From NCBI GenBank assembly GCA_025355935.1, contig JANXYS010000361.1, forward strand, positions 1 to 6,975: a stretch of 6,975 bases of DNA. Reading direction: 5' to 3'. The first letter of the stretch is position 1. Each line of letters opens with the position of its first letter. Shown in pieces: positions 6,657 through 6,975 of this stretch. The notes beneath the pieces were generated by a model, which was given only the letters and a program-made list of their open reading frames with translations, made no database searches and was not told the origin of the DNA. The position numbers were made by a program, and so were the translations under genes. The stretch comes from Chitinophagales bacterium. Its GTDB lineage: Bacteria; Bacteroidota; Bacteroidia; Chitinophagales; Chitinophagaceae.

Positions 6657-6975
6657 TTAATCCTTCAGTTCTGTAAAGTAATGGTGGAAGAAGGGGATCG
6701 TTTCAATGCCTTTATAGAAATTTTCAAGATTAAACTTTTCATTTGGACTATGCAGGTTGTCGCTATCGAGGCCGAAACCCATAAAAACAATTTTGATACC
6801 CAGCTCTTTTTCGAATAGGGAGCAGATAGGTATGCTACCGCCGCCTCTAACTGGAATTGGTTCTTTACCGAAGGTTGTCTCCATCGCTTTAGAAGCTGCC
6901 TGGTAACCCAGGCTATCTATTGGCGTCATATAGGGTTCCCCACCATGATGCAGGAAAGCATCCACGGTTACAGAT
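6657..6975 (-). CDS. M20-family dipeptidase/metallopeptidase, C-terminal end only (cut by window edge)
   Basis: This is the C-terminal part, about 106 codons, of a dinuclear-zinc dipeptidase of the M20 family (CNDP/ArgE/DapE-like group), whose members hydrolyse small peptides or release C-terminal residues. The frame runs open off the right edge, so the start and most of the catalytic domain are not visible; the GTG at 6965 is an internal Val codon, not a start. Family landmarks are LHHGGEP near the edge, AASKAMETTFGKEP, the substrate-binding VRGGGSIPI, MGFGL and DNLHSPNEKF, whose His (6750-6752) corresponds to the C-terminal zinc ligand of the family, followed by a typical NFYKGIETIPFF ending. 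No signal peptide can be assessed. It is 122 bases before the beta-barrel gene on the same strand, with no evident functional link. Confidence 0.9.
   Translation of the reverse strand, partial: SVTVDAFLHHGGEPYMTPIDSLGYQAASKAMETTFGKEPIPVRGGGSIPICSLFEKELGIKIVFMGFGLDSDNLHSPNEKFNLENFYKGIETIPFFHHYFTELKD

Noticed and set aside
6963..6965. GTG as the start of a short separate gene of about 100 residues
   Set aside because: The sequence before and after it is continuous with the C-terminal domain of M20 dipeptidases, and the frame runs off the edge, so it is an internal Val codon.

Overview
The window looks like a chromosomal fragment from a member of the Bacteroidota, most probably a Chitinophagaceae/Sphingobacteriia-type organism. 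The evidence is an AT-leaning base composition, start codons without Shine-Dalgarno sequences, a YcbB-type L,D-transpeptidase of the Bacteroidota style made as a lipoprotein, and a small outer-membrane beta-barrel protein with an '-AQ' signal-peptide end. The assignment is by inference; no marker gene is present.

Left part (1-3648, + strand): the 3' portion of an acetate kinase gene (ackA, cut by the left edge) followed after 114 bases by a complete phosphoketolase gene (xfp). Together they form a short catabolic route. Xfp cleaves xylulose-5-phosphate and/or fructose-6-phosphate with inorganic phosphate to acetyl-phosphate, and AckA converts acetyl-phosphate plus ADP to acetate plus ATP. The acetate kinase belongs to a divergent branch with several altered consensus positions, while xfp keeps the expected catalytic histidines and thiamine-diphosphate motif.

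Right part (3673-6975, - strand): three genes face the first pair. From right to left in transcription order they are the C-terminal end of an M20-family dipeptidase (cut by the right edge), a TTG-initiated secreted beta-barrel-like protein of unknown function, and a lipoprotein L,D-transpeptidase that would cross-link or modify peptidoglycan. They are separated by gaps of 122 and 306 bases, so they are probably not one tight operon. xfp and the transpeptidase gene converge with only 24 bases between their stop codons.

No RNA gene, mobile element, CRISPR array or integration signature was seen, and nothing amounts to a new defence or mobile system. The points most worth a second look are the unusual acetate kinase residues, a perfect 8+8 inverted repeat that overlaps a promoter-like element upstream of the beta-barrel gene, and the methionine-free, TTG-started beta-barrel protein.
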